A stretch of DNA of 64,000 nt from Holothuria scabra (Eukaryota; Echinodermata; Holothuroidea; Aspidochirotida; Holothuriidae): contig CM074185.1 of NCBI GenBank assembly GCA_037179385.1, forward strand, positions 8,427,371 to 8,491,370. Direction: 5' to 3'. Shown piece by piece: positions 1-9,855 of this stretch (the first letter of the stretch is position 1; every line of letters begins with the position of its first letter). The notes under the pieces were generated by a model that worked only from the letters and a program-made list of their open reading frames with translations, had not been told where the DNA came from and ran no database searches. Position numbers and translations under genes: made by a program.

Positions 1-428
1 CTGGAAGAAATCAGTTTACCTTGTCTGCATATATGCAGTACGTATGGAGCGTCCAAAAACAAGGCTCTTGTATACCATCAACTTCATGTCACTGGGGAAA
101 ACTGGAATCTCGACATAAGCAGTCAGTTCGCAAAGTTTCCAAACCAGGGGATAGGTATAATAACTGTGGTAACACGAAATTTAAACTTGCATGGGGAAAA
201 TATTCATATTCCCGCAATACGTGTATTGATTTTGACCTTTCCTTGTCTTATTTCGAAAATATTCCAAATTTCTTGCAAGATCTGTTGATTTACTTGAGCA
301 AGTCCAAACTTTCACATCAAACTATGTTGGACAGCCATCTTGCTATGCCTATACTCTCTTATACAGTACTGCAGCAACAATCTAACTTTCAGTGCCCTCT
401 GTCCATGTATACTATGTGGGCAAACATA
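1..428. other. No gene recognised
   Basis: Open frames here overlap on both strands, have no recognisable domain and run into the transposon that starts at 437. I see no coding signal. This may be intron or intergenic DNA upstream of the TRAF exon. Confidence 0.5.
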
Positions 429-436
429 TTTCCTAG

Positions 437-1759
437 TAGTGTTTGCACGGGTAACCCGGGTAACCCGGGTACCCGGGTACCCGCCCGCCTTCGTATTACC
501 CGGTTCCAAATCTACTACCCGAATCTTAAAAAAATGCATGCAAAAGGATCATCCCATTTACGACATTGCCCACGGTAATGGACTAAAATATTTTGCCAAT
601 TTGGTAAACATTCTCCGAGACTGAGAATGAAGAGAGCCCCTAGAAATTATGTGTAAGTTTGATAGTTGTCTGTACTTTGTTTCTGAAGTTGAAATTTTTA
701 TCAGCGTGCGGCCCGATCGCGCTATCATCACGTAGTGGGTTACTTCTCACACATCACATGTATATTGCTTGTAAACTTACTCGCAAGCAAGCTATCTGAC
801 GGCCGATTCAAAATCACATCGTACTGCTTCACGCAGACAGAGCAAGACATACTGTATCACCGGCCCCCACCCAGCTCGCAAAGACAGTGTCCGTAACGTT
901 CAGCATGCTAGGTAAACTGAGCCTTGCATATATACGATCTTATTATCAATACGGTATGCCACCTCGAGTATAATCCTCGAATATTTCTTAATGGTTAAAG
1001 CCAGGTGTCAGTTTTACGCAAATCAAAACTTTGCCGCTATCTGCAAAGTAAAACGACATCAATGTTATAACACCGTAAACATTCACAATTTTTTTTTTTA
1101 AAATAAGCCAGTATATATTACGTTATTTTGCCCCAAAATGGCGCTCGGGCAGACTACGAAGTTTATGTGTGAAAGTTATGTTACCGTGCCTGGATGTCGA
1201 CACGAGGCTAGCTACGTAAGAACGTACATACCCCATTAGCGATAATTCCAACGCACATTGCAAAGTAGTATGAGGGAAGTTCACAAACATGACGTCGTTT
1301 GTTTACAATCAGTAATTTTTGACGTGCAAGAGAATACCATAATACAGGGCTCTGATTAGTTGATATTTTTAAATCAGTGGTTTAAAAGGAGAATTAAGAT
1401 TCGAGCTCTTACTATGCTGGCTTTTCGAGTAGGAAAGCGTCCCAAAATTCAATATCAAATTGATATAGGCCTTGGGAAGTATAATTTTCTTATTTGACTG
1501 TTTTCTGTTACGTTTTTTTTTACTTGTCATTTTGATCTAAAACAAAACGAGACGATTAAACCTTCTAACAAATCAAATGTTTTTGAACTTGGGAACTGTG
1601 ATCGCTATACCTATCCAATACAGTTGTTAATGTTACCATGCATGTCTTATGGAGTATGCCTTACAAAGTCACGGTATATGACACCGGGTAACCCGGGTAC
1701 CCGACGCGTATGGCGATCGGGTACCCGGGTCCTAATTTTTAGTACCCGTGCAAACACTA
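437..1759. mobile_element. Non-autonomous hAT-type DNA transposon (1.32 kb) with intact TIRs and 8-bp target duplication
   Basis: The ends are perfect 17-bp inverted repeats, beginning TAGTGTTTGCACGGGTA at 437-453 with its complement at 1743-1759. They are flanked by an exact 8-bp duplication, TTTCCTAG, at 429-436 and 1760-1767. An 8-bp duplication with termini starting TAGTG is the hAT superfamily signature. Just inside both ends are clustered, nearly palindromic CCCGGGTA/GGGTAACCC motifs (about 450-505 and 1685-1735), the usual layout of subterminal transposase-binding repeats. The interior holds no long open frame and no transposase motif, so the element would need a transposase in trans. 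The intact ends and target duplication suggest a fairly recent insertion. It lies upstream of the TRAF exon and so may sit in that gene's intron. Confidence 0.9.
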
Positions 1760-1767
1760 TTTCCTAG

Positions 1768-2460
1768 TGATGTCGAGACCAAAAATCGATCCAAAACAAC
1801 AACTTTAAAGCAATATTCATTGGAGCCAAGTTTTATATTTCTCAATGTCATGCTTTCAGTGTGTCATTGACTAACTCAGTAAAAGTAAAAAATTGATTTT
1901 AAATCTGTAGTACAACTGAAACTGCTGAAATATTTTATATGAAATGGCTGAAATCTTTGGAAACATAACAGTTGTAATGGGGAAGTTACATAAGCAGAAA
2001 TATGATGAAACGCACATTCTTGTATAACTTCTGTACAAAAGAACTGCAGCATCATTTCCAGGATTTTTTTGTTTATGTTGAATAGTTGATCTGTTCTGAG
2101 AGGATCAGTTACCCTCAGGGGTTTTCTCCAATTTGACAAATTGGCATTTTTTTAAGAAATACAGTATTGTTATACAAATACAAGCAGACAAGGTTATAAT
2201 TAATGTGTAATCCAAATGCCCCCTCTGCATTTAATGGAATATACTGTACTTTAAGCTACAATGCATCATTTGAATTTTCAAATTTTAATGTCAATCAAAC
2301 AGCACCATTAACCAACTGAGAACTTTTATGACTCCAAACCTGAAAAAGTATTTGGTGGCGATGATAAAACAACTTTACATTCCCTTACATTATACAGTAT
2401 CTCTATTTAAATCAGATGTGAAACATTCCATTCACATCAAATACATGGTTCACTCATGAT
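1768..2460. other. Probable intron of the TRAF gene, no coding signal
   Basis: This AT-rich stretch upstream of the TRAF terminal exon contains only a short antisense frame (1876-2139) with no recognisable motif. An intronic position is inferred from the splice acceptor at 2913. Confidence 0.45.
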
Positions 2461-2738
2461 CCCCTGTCTCATTGGTCCCCAGTATATGAACAGTACCCCA
2501 TGTGACTAACCAACAACTCTAATACTTAACCCTAATTTAGGAAACACTTTGTTTCCTTAAATCATGAAAATTAGGGTGAAGTGTTTGCATTGTTGGTTAT
2601 TGTCTTAGGGTACTGTATGGTTAGGGGATAGGATTAGGTTTAGGGGTGGAGCCTGAGAAACACAATCTCCTGGAAACCTGGAGACCAACAAGATGGGGAG
2701 ATTGTATTAAAAGATAAGAACGGACCAATGAGAGGGGC
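2461..2738. mobile_element. Foldback/MITE-like imperfect inverted repeat
   Basis: The outer arms pair: CTCATTGGTCC at 2468-2478 is the complement of GGACCAATGAG at 2722-2732, and the match extends outward through CCCCT with a small indel. A second inner pair lies at about 2489-2516 and 2595-2622 (ACAGTACC, TAACCAAC). A third forms a hairpin across 2520-2580 (TTAACCCTAATT with AATTAGGGTGAA). Nested complementary arms in under 300 bp with no coding content suggest a foldback element or MITE. No target duplication could be fixed. It sits about 180 bp upstream of the TRAF exon, probably inside an intron. Confidence 0.55.
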
Positions 2739-2894
2739 ACTTGTAAAATGGGGACTATAGAACATCCCTCAAATATTGTATATCTAGCTGTTTTGCTTCA
2801 ATCAAACCAAAAATATAGAATTTTTCCTATCATTTGCACTGTTCTAAATGACCTTGAAAAAAAGCAGTCATCTTGATTTCATACTACTCTAATG

Positions 2895-2913
2895 TTTTTT
2901 TTTCACTATTCAG
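2895..2913 (+). other. Probable 3' splice site of the TRAF terminal exon
   Basis: A T-rich pyrimidine tract followed by CACTATTCAG ends at 2913. The frame stays open from 2914 into the TRAF coiled coil, so splicing here in phase 0 is the simplest reading. A second AG at 2931-2932 would also be possible but lacks its own tract. Confidence 0.65.
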
Positions 2914-3681
2914 CAATTAATACCGACTGCAGAGGTTTCCAGTTTGCAAGAAGTGATGTATATCCTGGAAAGAAACAGCAGGGCTCTGGCTTCAGAGCAT
3001 GAGAGGTCAAAGATCTTTTGGGAAGCACTTGTGAAATTGCTCGATATGTACAAGAAACTGGAGGATGAAAATCAAAAGCAATCGTCTGACATTTCACAGA
3101 TGAGTGAGATGATACGCAATAAAGAGATCCTTTTTCATCAGCTTCAAAGTCGCATTTCCGTTCAAGACACGACAATCGCTCGTTTGGAGATGACCGTGCA
3201 AGATCTGACTAAAGTCTCATATGAGGGAGTACTCTTTGTGGAGATACCAAACTACAGTCAGAAAAAAGCTGCTGCGATCACTGGGGTCCCATCGTTTTAC
3301 TCTGATGATTTTTACACTGATCGCCATGGTTACAGAATGTGCGCACGTATTTATGTCAATGGGGATGGCGTAGGAAAAGGCTCCCATTTGTCAATATTCT
3401 TTGCTTTAAAGAAAGGGCGTTATGACAATTACTTGTCATGGCCGTTCCAGAGACGTGTGACCTTTACCCTTCTTAATCAGGCTGGGAAGGATCATCTGAG
3501 TGATGCCTTCAGACCTGACCCTACCAGTTCCTCTTTTCAAAAACCTGTCAAAGAAATGAATATTGCATCTGGCTGTCCCATGTTTGTTGCCCACAAAGTT
3601 ATTGAGAATCCACTGGAAGGGTTTATGAGAAATAATACCATTTGTTTACGAGTCAAAGTGGACCCTCCAAATCCTCGCTGA
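2914..3681 (+). CDS. TRAF-family adaptor (TRAF3-like), 3'-terminal exon: coiled coil plus MATH/TRAF-C domain
   Basis: TRAF proteins trimerise and dock on cytoplasmic tails of TNF-receptor-type and Toll/IL-1 pathway receptors, relaying NF-kB, MAPK and interferon-type signals. The exon encodes about 255 residues up to a TGA at 3679-3681. Roughly residues 1-100 are a charged heptad-rich coiled coil. Residues about 102-250 are the MATH (TRAF-C) domain, with family landmarks in order: FYTDRHGYRMCARIYVNGDG, GKGSHLSIFF, YDNYLSWPFQRRVTF, FRPDPTSSSFQKPV, EMNIASGCPMFV. The MCARIY..GDG and HLSDAFRPDP segments resemble TRAF3 most, with TRAF2/5 next. The exon opens in phase 0 after the acceptor at 2913, so the ATG-less start is expected. 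The RING and TRAF zinc fingers must lie in upstream exons, none of which I can find in this window. Oddity: the usual FIWKI at the start of the domain reads LFVEI here. Confidence 0.9.
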   Translation, partial: QLIPTAEVSSLQEVMYILERNSRALASEHERSKIFWEALVKLLDMYKKLEDENQKQSSDISQMSEMIRNKEILFHQLQSRISVQDTTIARLEMTVQDLTKVSYEGVLFVEIPNYSQKKAAAITGVPSFYSDDFYTDRHGYRMCARIYVNGDGVGKGSHLSIFFALKKGRYDNYLSWPFQRRVTFTLLNQAGKDHLSDAFRPDPTSSSFQKPVKEMNIASGCPMFVAHKVIENPLEGFMRNNTICLRVKVDPPNPR

Positions 3682-5865
3682 TCTCCAAAACGAAAGTGAA
3701 AGCTTCATTGAAAGGCTCACTGTTGTACAGTAATCAACCTGATGAGCACCTTCTGTACCGAATTGTACCTATACAGTAGATCCTGAGCTGCATTATTAGC
3801 TCAGAGCTAGGATAGCATCCTTAGACGTCTATATGTGGACCTAGCTTCTATTATGCATGATTCTTGATTTCATTCTCAAAAGTCAAATGGGAAATCAGTA
3901 AGAATTCTATTTCTCAAGGATATTTCTACACAGCAAATTGTAGAACCATTGCATGATCATTGTATTATTTTGACCCAAAAGAAACCTTATGCAACTTGGA
4001 GATGTTGCATTGAGCACATTTGCCCAGAGGGGAAGTTTTTTGTAATTTCTGTGAGTTTGATGCTTTCTGAAACTACAATATTAAATGCACATTACTCGCA
4101 TTTGGCAGCCACAGATTTGATATGAAACAGTCAGTATATTATAGCCCAAATTAATAAACAGATGATGATACTGTAGGGCCCTGAAAAATTTGGAAAATCA
4201 GACCCCTTGTTGTATCAAGTGGCCTTTTACAGTCTATGAACCATTCCTTCTTACAGGAAAAGATTAAAGACCCCTCCTTTAATTTGCTGACAGAGTCCCA
4301 AATCTGCCTTTGCTGTTTGGGATTGGTTCTTGGGATTTGTCCCTGGTATGCATGGTGACAATCTCTGACTCAGAACTTTATGAATATGTACATTATGCAA
4401 AGTATACAGATCATTCCAGTAGAGAACTATTGCTGCAGTCTAGAGGTAGAGTTATTTTGAGGTATTAATCCAGTATACCTGGATTAATTTTGTCCACACA
4501 AAATACGGAACTAGTAGTGCTGAAATGTAAATGAAAACGTACAGCATCATGTATGTAGCAGAATGAACATGTGTACAAAGTATTTCCCAAAGGTGTAAAT
4601 GTATGTAGCTTACTGTACATAAAATGCAATGGAATTACAGCTATATGTACTTGCTATGTATTTGATATCTACTTTTGTCTTACAGTGATCATCTCACAGC
4701 ACTAAATTCAATTGCCAGCTTAAAGGGCGCTTTGCCAAGCACATAGGAAGTGTGAAGATGAATAAGAGATAAAACTTTTGTTCCTGTTGCTACTTTTCCT
4801 AAAAAGTTTCAGCGTAAGTGGCAGTGTCACAATTTGGACAGTGATGTCAGAAACCAACCAGCACAAAATCGCTCACATGACATGCTGTGAAAATGCCAAT
4901 AAGCCTACACGCAATCCTGAGTAGTCAAGCACAGCTGTAAAAAGTCATATCAATGGTTTACCGTGATTTTCACATCACGTAGTTTTAAGCTAGCTGCACA
5001 CTACACAACTTTGGATCTCCAACAGTCATGTAATGTGCATGAGTTTACTGTACAACTTGGACTGACAGTTGCAAGACCAATTTTAAGCCATGCCGACTTC
5101 AGTCGGGAAGGACCAACACGTTCGTTCCGCCTGACTGAAGTCGGTGGGACTTTATATCTGATTTTAATATTGCCAATTGCAATTGTATTGTAACAATGAT
5201 TGAGTTGAGTTGCAGTGTGCAATGTGGTGTAGTCTGTGGCTGGCTTTAGTCCAGCCAGTTGTACTGTATCTTCACAACCATGCTCATTCTGGACATATCA
5301 TGACCCTGTCAAGCAGTAATGAGGCTCCTGGAACTACTTAACAGTATTAAGCACCGCAAGTCATATTTGCTTGAGTGCAAAGTGTGCTGATAGAGCTGGA
5401 GATTTTATTACTGTACCTTTGTGTGGAGAGAAAACTGTGGTCAGCTTCTAAAAAACTTTGAGGTTGAAGGGCTTTCATGTCATGGATGGAGAAAGCTGTT
5501 ATTAGAGTTACCTGTACATACCACAATTTTGTTCCATCGTTCTTATACCTGTTAAATGGAAAACAAAAAGAGATTTGATTTGTTTATTAAAGTATGCATA
5601 ATTTAAGCAAAAATTGTTTTATGTTATTACGTTAACGTCATTATAAACGCACTGTTAAATCAGTAGACCAATCGTGACATAAAGTTAACACTCGGTTCAC
5701 TGTTATACAGTAATTCTTCTCTGGATTGTTATTATTGTTTTTGTCTTGTTTTTTTGTTTTTGTTTTTTTTTGTTTCTGCATTTGTAGTTGTCACTTTACT
5801 TTACATAAACATTTGTTCCTCCACAAAATTGATCTTATTTAAATGAGTGGCACATATGCTGTGAT
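3682..5865 (+). other. TRAF 3' UTR and 3' flank
   Basis: No further coding sequence is seen. A consensus AATAAA at 4153-4158 lies about 470 bp after the stop codon and is the best candidate poly(A) signal; where the transcript really ends is inference. Beyond it are AT-rich unique sequence, a short hairpin (5093-5144) and T-rich runs near 5740-5770. Confidence 0.5.
5093..5144. repeat. Short inverted repeat (hairpin)
   Basis: CCGACTTCAGTC at 5093-5104 is the exact complement of GACTGAAGTCGG at 5133-5144, giving a 12-bp perfect stem with a 28-nt loop. No function can be assigned. It could be the remnant of a small inverted-repeat element. Confidence 0.6.
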
Positions 5866-5984
5866 TTTTGGTTTCGATGAAAAGAGAAACCTATGCATTC
5901 ATGATGGCGTGTGTGCGTGTGTATGTGTGTGTGTATGGGTGTATGTGTGTGTGTGTATGTGTGTGTGTTTGTGACACTTTGCTT
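5866..5984 (+). repeat. (TG)n microsatellite head module of the satellite array
   Basis: A segment beginning near GAAAAGAGAAACC, passing through CATGATGGCGTG into an interrupted (TG)n/(TATG)n run, and ending TTGTGACACTTTGCTTG. The same module, with the same order of pieces, stands in front of the second array at 11391-11490. A shared head plus array suggests a mobile unit rather than two independent microsatellites. Confidence 0.75.
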
Positions 5985-8350
5985 GTTTACACGATATCTT
6001 GAGAAGGGAAAGTCCGACAGTTCTCAAACTTGGTACACAGATACCCCTTACTGAGAGGAAGAACCCTATTTATTTTGGTGGAGGTCAAAGGTCATTTGGG
6101 GTCACAGGGGGTCAAAAACCAAAATCTTTGTTTACACAATATCTCAAGGTAGAAAACTTGGATTAATTTCAAACTTGATATGTAGATGTGTTATGATGGA
6201 AGGAAGAACCCTATTGATTTTGGTGGAGGTCAAAGGTCATTTCGGGTCACGTGGGGTCAAACCCCAAAATCCTTGTTTACACGATATCTCATGGTGAAAA
6301 CTTGGATTAATTTGAAACTTGATATGTTGATGCGTTATGATGTAAGGAAGAACCCTATTGATTTTGGTGGAGGTCAAAGGTCATTTGGGGTCACATGGGG
6401 TCAAACCCCCAAATCCTTGTTTACACGATATCTCATGGTAGAAAACTTGGATTAATTTGAAACTTGATATGTTGATGCGTTATGATGTTAGGAAGAACCC
6501 TATTGATTTTGGTGGAGGTCAAAGGTCATTTGGGGTCACAGGGGGTCAATAACCAAAATCTTTGTTTACACAATATCTCAAGATAGAAAACTTGGATTCA
6601 TTTCAAACTTGATATGTAGATGCTTTATGATGTTAGGAAGAACCCTATTGATTTTGGTGGAGGTCAATGGTCATTTGGGGTCACGTGGGGTCAAACCCCA
6701 AAATCCTTGTTTACACGATATCTCATGGTAGAAAACTTGGATTAATTTCAAACTTGATATGTAGATGCGTTATGATGTAAGGAAGAACCCTATTGATTTT
6801 GGTGGAGGTCAAAGGTCATTTGGGGTCACGTGGGGTCAAACCCCAAAATCCTTGTTTACACGATATCTCATGGTAGAAAACTTGGATTAATTTCAAACTT
6901 GATATGTTGATGCGTTATAATGTGAGGAAGAACCCTATTGATTTTGGTGGAGGTCAAAGGTCATTTGGGGTCACATGGGGTCAAACCCCGAAATCCTTAT
7001 TTACATAATATTTCATGGTAGGAAACTTGGATTTATTTCAAACTTGATATGTTGATGCGTTAAGATGTAGGAAAGAACGGGATATATTTTGGTTGGAGGT
7101 CAAAGGTCATTTGGGGTCACAGGGGGTCAATAACCAAAATCTTTGTTTACACAATATCTCAAGATAGAAAACTTGGATTAATTTCAAACTTGATATGTAG
7201 ATGCGTTATGACGTAAGGAAGAACCCTATTGATTTTGGTGGAGGTCAAAGGTCATTTGGGGTCACGTGGGGTCAAACCCCGAAATCCTTATTTACACGAT
7301 ATCTCATGGTAGGAAACTTGGATTAATTTCAAACTTGATATGTTGATGCGTTAAGATGTAGGAAAGAACGGGATATATTTTGGTGGAGGTCAAAGGTCAT
7401 TTGGGGTCACAGGGGGTCAAAGACCAAAATCTTTGTTTACACAATATCTCAAGATAGAAAACTTGGATTCATTTCAAACTTGATATGTTGATGCGTTATA
7501 ATGTGAGGAAGAACTGGATATATTTTGGTGGAGGTCAAAGATCATTTCGGGTCACGTGGTGTCAAACCCCGGAAATCCTGGTTTACACTATACCTCAAGG
7601 TAGGAAACTTTGATCCATTTCAAACTTGATATGTTGATGCGTAATGGTGTAGGAAAGAACAGGATATATTTTGGTGGAGGTCAAAGGTCATTTGGGGTCA
7701 CAGGGGGTCAAAGACCAAAATCTTTGTTTACACAATATCTCAAGATAGAAAACTTGGATTCATTTCAAACTTGATATGTTGATGCGTTATAATGTGAGAA
7801 AGAACTGGATATATTTTGGTGGAGGTCAAAGGTCATTTTGGGTCACGTGGGGTCAAACCCGGGAAATCCTGGTTTACACTATACCTCAAGGTAGGAAACT
7901 TTGATCCATTTCAAACTTGATATGTTGATGCGTAATGATGTAAGGAAAAACCCAAGAATTTTGGTGGAGGTCATACAGTAGGTCATTTGGGGTCACATGG
8001 GGTTCAAACACTGAAATCCTTGTTTACATGATACATCATGATAGGAAAGTTGGATTCATTTCAGACTTGATATGTAGATGTATTATGATGTAAAGAAGAA
8101 TCCTTTTTATTTTGGTAGAGGTCAAAGGTCATTTGGGGTCAGAAGGGGACAAATCCTGAAAAACTCTTTTAACACAATATCTTAAGGTAGGAAACTTGGG
8201 ATTCATTTCAAACTTGATATGTTGATGTGTATGATGTAAGCTGATTGTTTGCGAAATATCTTAAGGCACAGTATGAAATTTGTAGAATTGTTTGGGTTAA
8301 AAGAAAAAAACCAGTTACTAACATGTGGAGTCAAAGGTCACTTCGGGTCA
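5985..8350 (+). repeat. 145-bp satellite array, about 15 units, each with a DR1-type AGGTCA direct repeat
   Basis: Taking AGGTCAAAGGTCA as the marker, copies start at 6082, 6227, 6371, 6516, 6661, 6806, 6951, 7097, 7242, 7387, 7532, 7678, 7823, about 7968 and 8119. The spacing is 144-146 bp for all but the last. Twelve markers are perfect; those at 6661, 7532 and 7968 are altered. Each unit also carries a GGGGTCA half-site, TTTACAC(G/A)ATATCTCA and AACTTGGATT(A/C)ATTTCAAACTTGATATG. Two sub-types (CACAGGGGGTCAA..ACAATATCTCAAGATAG versus CACGTGGGGTCAAACCCC..ACGATATCTCATGGTAG) interleave, which hints at higher-order units. The period is not a multiple of three, so the frame spanning 6186-6455 is not a gene. 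The array decays after about 8240. Confidence 0.93.
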
Positions 8351-9855
8351 CCAGTTCTTACAAGAAATGTAGCATTTCATTGAAAAGAGCATGTATGTAT
8401 CATCGAAATTTCAATGCATTTTTGCATTCTGGTTTTAAGAGTGCTCACGTCACTGTAAGGAATTTTACTAATTTTGGGTACAATTTTGAAAAGGTAGTAA
8501 ATTATTAACTTTATAAATGAACAGTTTAGTGAGTCATATATATTTTATGTGGTTAGATCTACTGTAGCTTCACCCCCTAAAGCAAAAGTATTCATTTCAT
8601 ACCCAGGAAAAATTAAGGTCAAGTGTTGTATCAATTCCACCCATCTTTATAGTGCTGGGAGTCTTTCAATTTAAATTTCATATATGATAAGTATAAAAGT
8701 AATTATGAGCTGACAAACAAGTCACACCTCTTCAGAGGTACAATAGTTGACTTCCATGTTTCTGTTTGTTACACTCCAAAAAAGAATGGAGGATGTCTTT
8801 TGGTACCTTCATGCAACATTAACAAATATAAAGCGAATCTACCAAACCACATATAAAGGGTGAGGGAAGAAGTATCCTTCTTAGAAAACTTTTCTTTAAA
8901 CGTAATACAAAGATATGTTTTGTTACTCAATCAGGGAGTAAGGGACAACGTATTTTACAAATTTTCTTGAAAACCATGGGTGAATGTTATAAGAATGGTT
9001 CCAATTTTGTGCACTAGGTTTCATCTTTCACAGGGGAAACAATAGTGTAACAAAATAGTGAAGTTTTGAAATATCGTTACACTTGTCATTGTTATGATTG
9101 TACTTTATTTAGAGTTCAGTGTTTTGAGCAGATTTATGTTAAAAAAAAAAGAAAGAAAATAAAAGTAAAAGCGTTTCGTAGAAAGTGTTGTTGTCAGTAG
9201 AACTCTTTGCAAATATTCTTGTAACATCTAAGAATCCTGAAAACTGTAGTATTTATAGCCCCACTCGCACATATCAAAGCCAACGTTAAACTATTATTTA
9301 CTGAGCGAACTTGAAGAAAGCGCAACCTCGTAATTATGTGGGCCTACTACACATCATTACACAGTTTCTTCATACCACAATTATATTTTTGTAGAGAGCT
9401 TCTTGAATACCAAAGTAAAAATATTCTTAAAAATTAATGCTCTAGAGTGGGATAGAGATACAATATCTCCTGTCTGATTTAAGTTCCCCTCATATTGCAA
9501 ATCAGTGGCATAGGGGGCTTTGCATGGTGCTCCATCTCCCCCTCCTGCCACTGGCGACCTGGACAAAAAATTCATATTCACTGGCCCATGCATAATATTC
9601 AACCCGGGCTTTCCGGCTTCGACGACACAGAAGCACTTACGATTGATCCACTCTGAATGTCGGGATATATTCAGGTAAACTTTGACAAGCTTCATATCTT
9701 GGAATCTCTTGACTTTTTACTCGTCGGGTTTCTGGGTGAATAACTTTTTAGCAGATTTTGAGTGGCTGAAATTCACTACCTTGATGTGGATTACAGTCAT
9801 GCAAAAGCATCCTCCTATCATCTGGCCTGTTTCTATTTCCTGTAGGGATACTTTT
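8351..9855. other. No gene recognised; contains a small inverted-repeat piece and half of a dispersed repeat
   Basis: AT-rich sequence with poly-A near 9140. At 9503-9553 a 51-bp near-palindrome begins CAGTGGCATAGGGGG and ends CCCCCTCCTGCCACTG, resembling the CAGTGGCG-type ends seen elsewhere in the window, but it has no target duplication. From about 9640 to 9855 the sequence is an inverted, diverged copy of 15140-15360. The frames here have no recognisable domains. Confidence 0.5.
9640..9855 (-). repeat. Dispersed repeat copy, inverted relative to 15140-15360
   Basis: The complement of this stretch follows 15140-15360 almost end to end. Shared landmarks are GAAACCCGACGAGTAAAAAG then TCAAGAGAT, TCCACA(T/C)CAAGGTAG, GCCAGATG(A/C)TAGGAG and ATTCAGAGTGG. 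The match stops at 9855, exactly where the TIR of the next element begins, so that element interrupted this copy. Confidence 0.8.

Noticed and set aside
6186..6455. 89-codon open frame with two similar halves
   Set aside because: It spans two satellite units that happen to be 144 bp apart; the true period of 145 bp breaks the frame elsewhere.
5866..8350. CRISPR-like regularly spaced repeat
   Set aside because: Units are contiguous 145-bp tandem repeats without unique spacers, in eukaryotic DNA.
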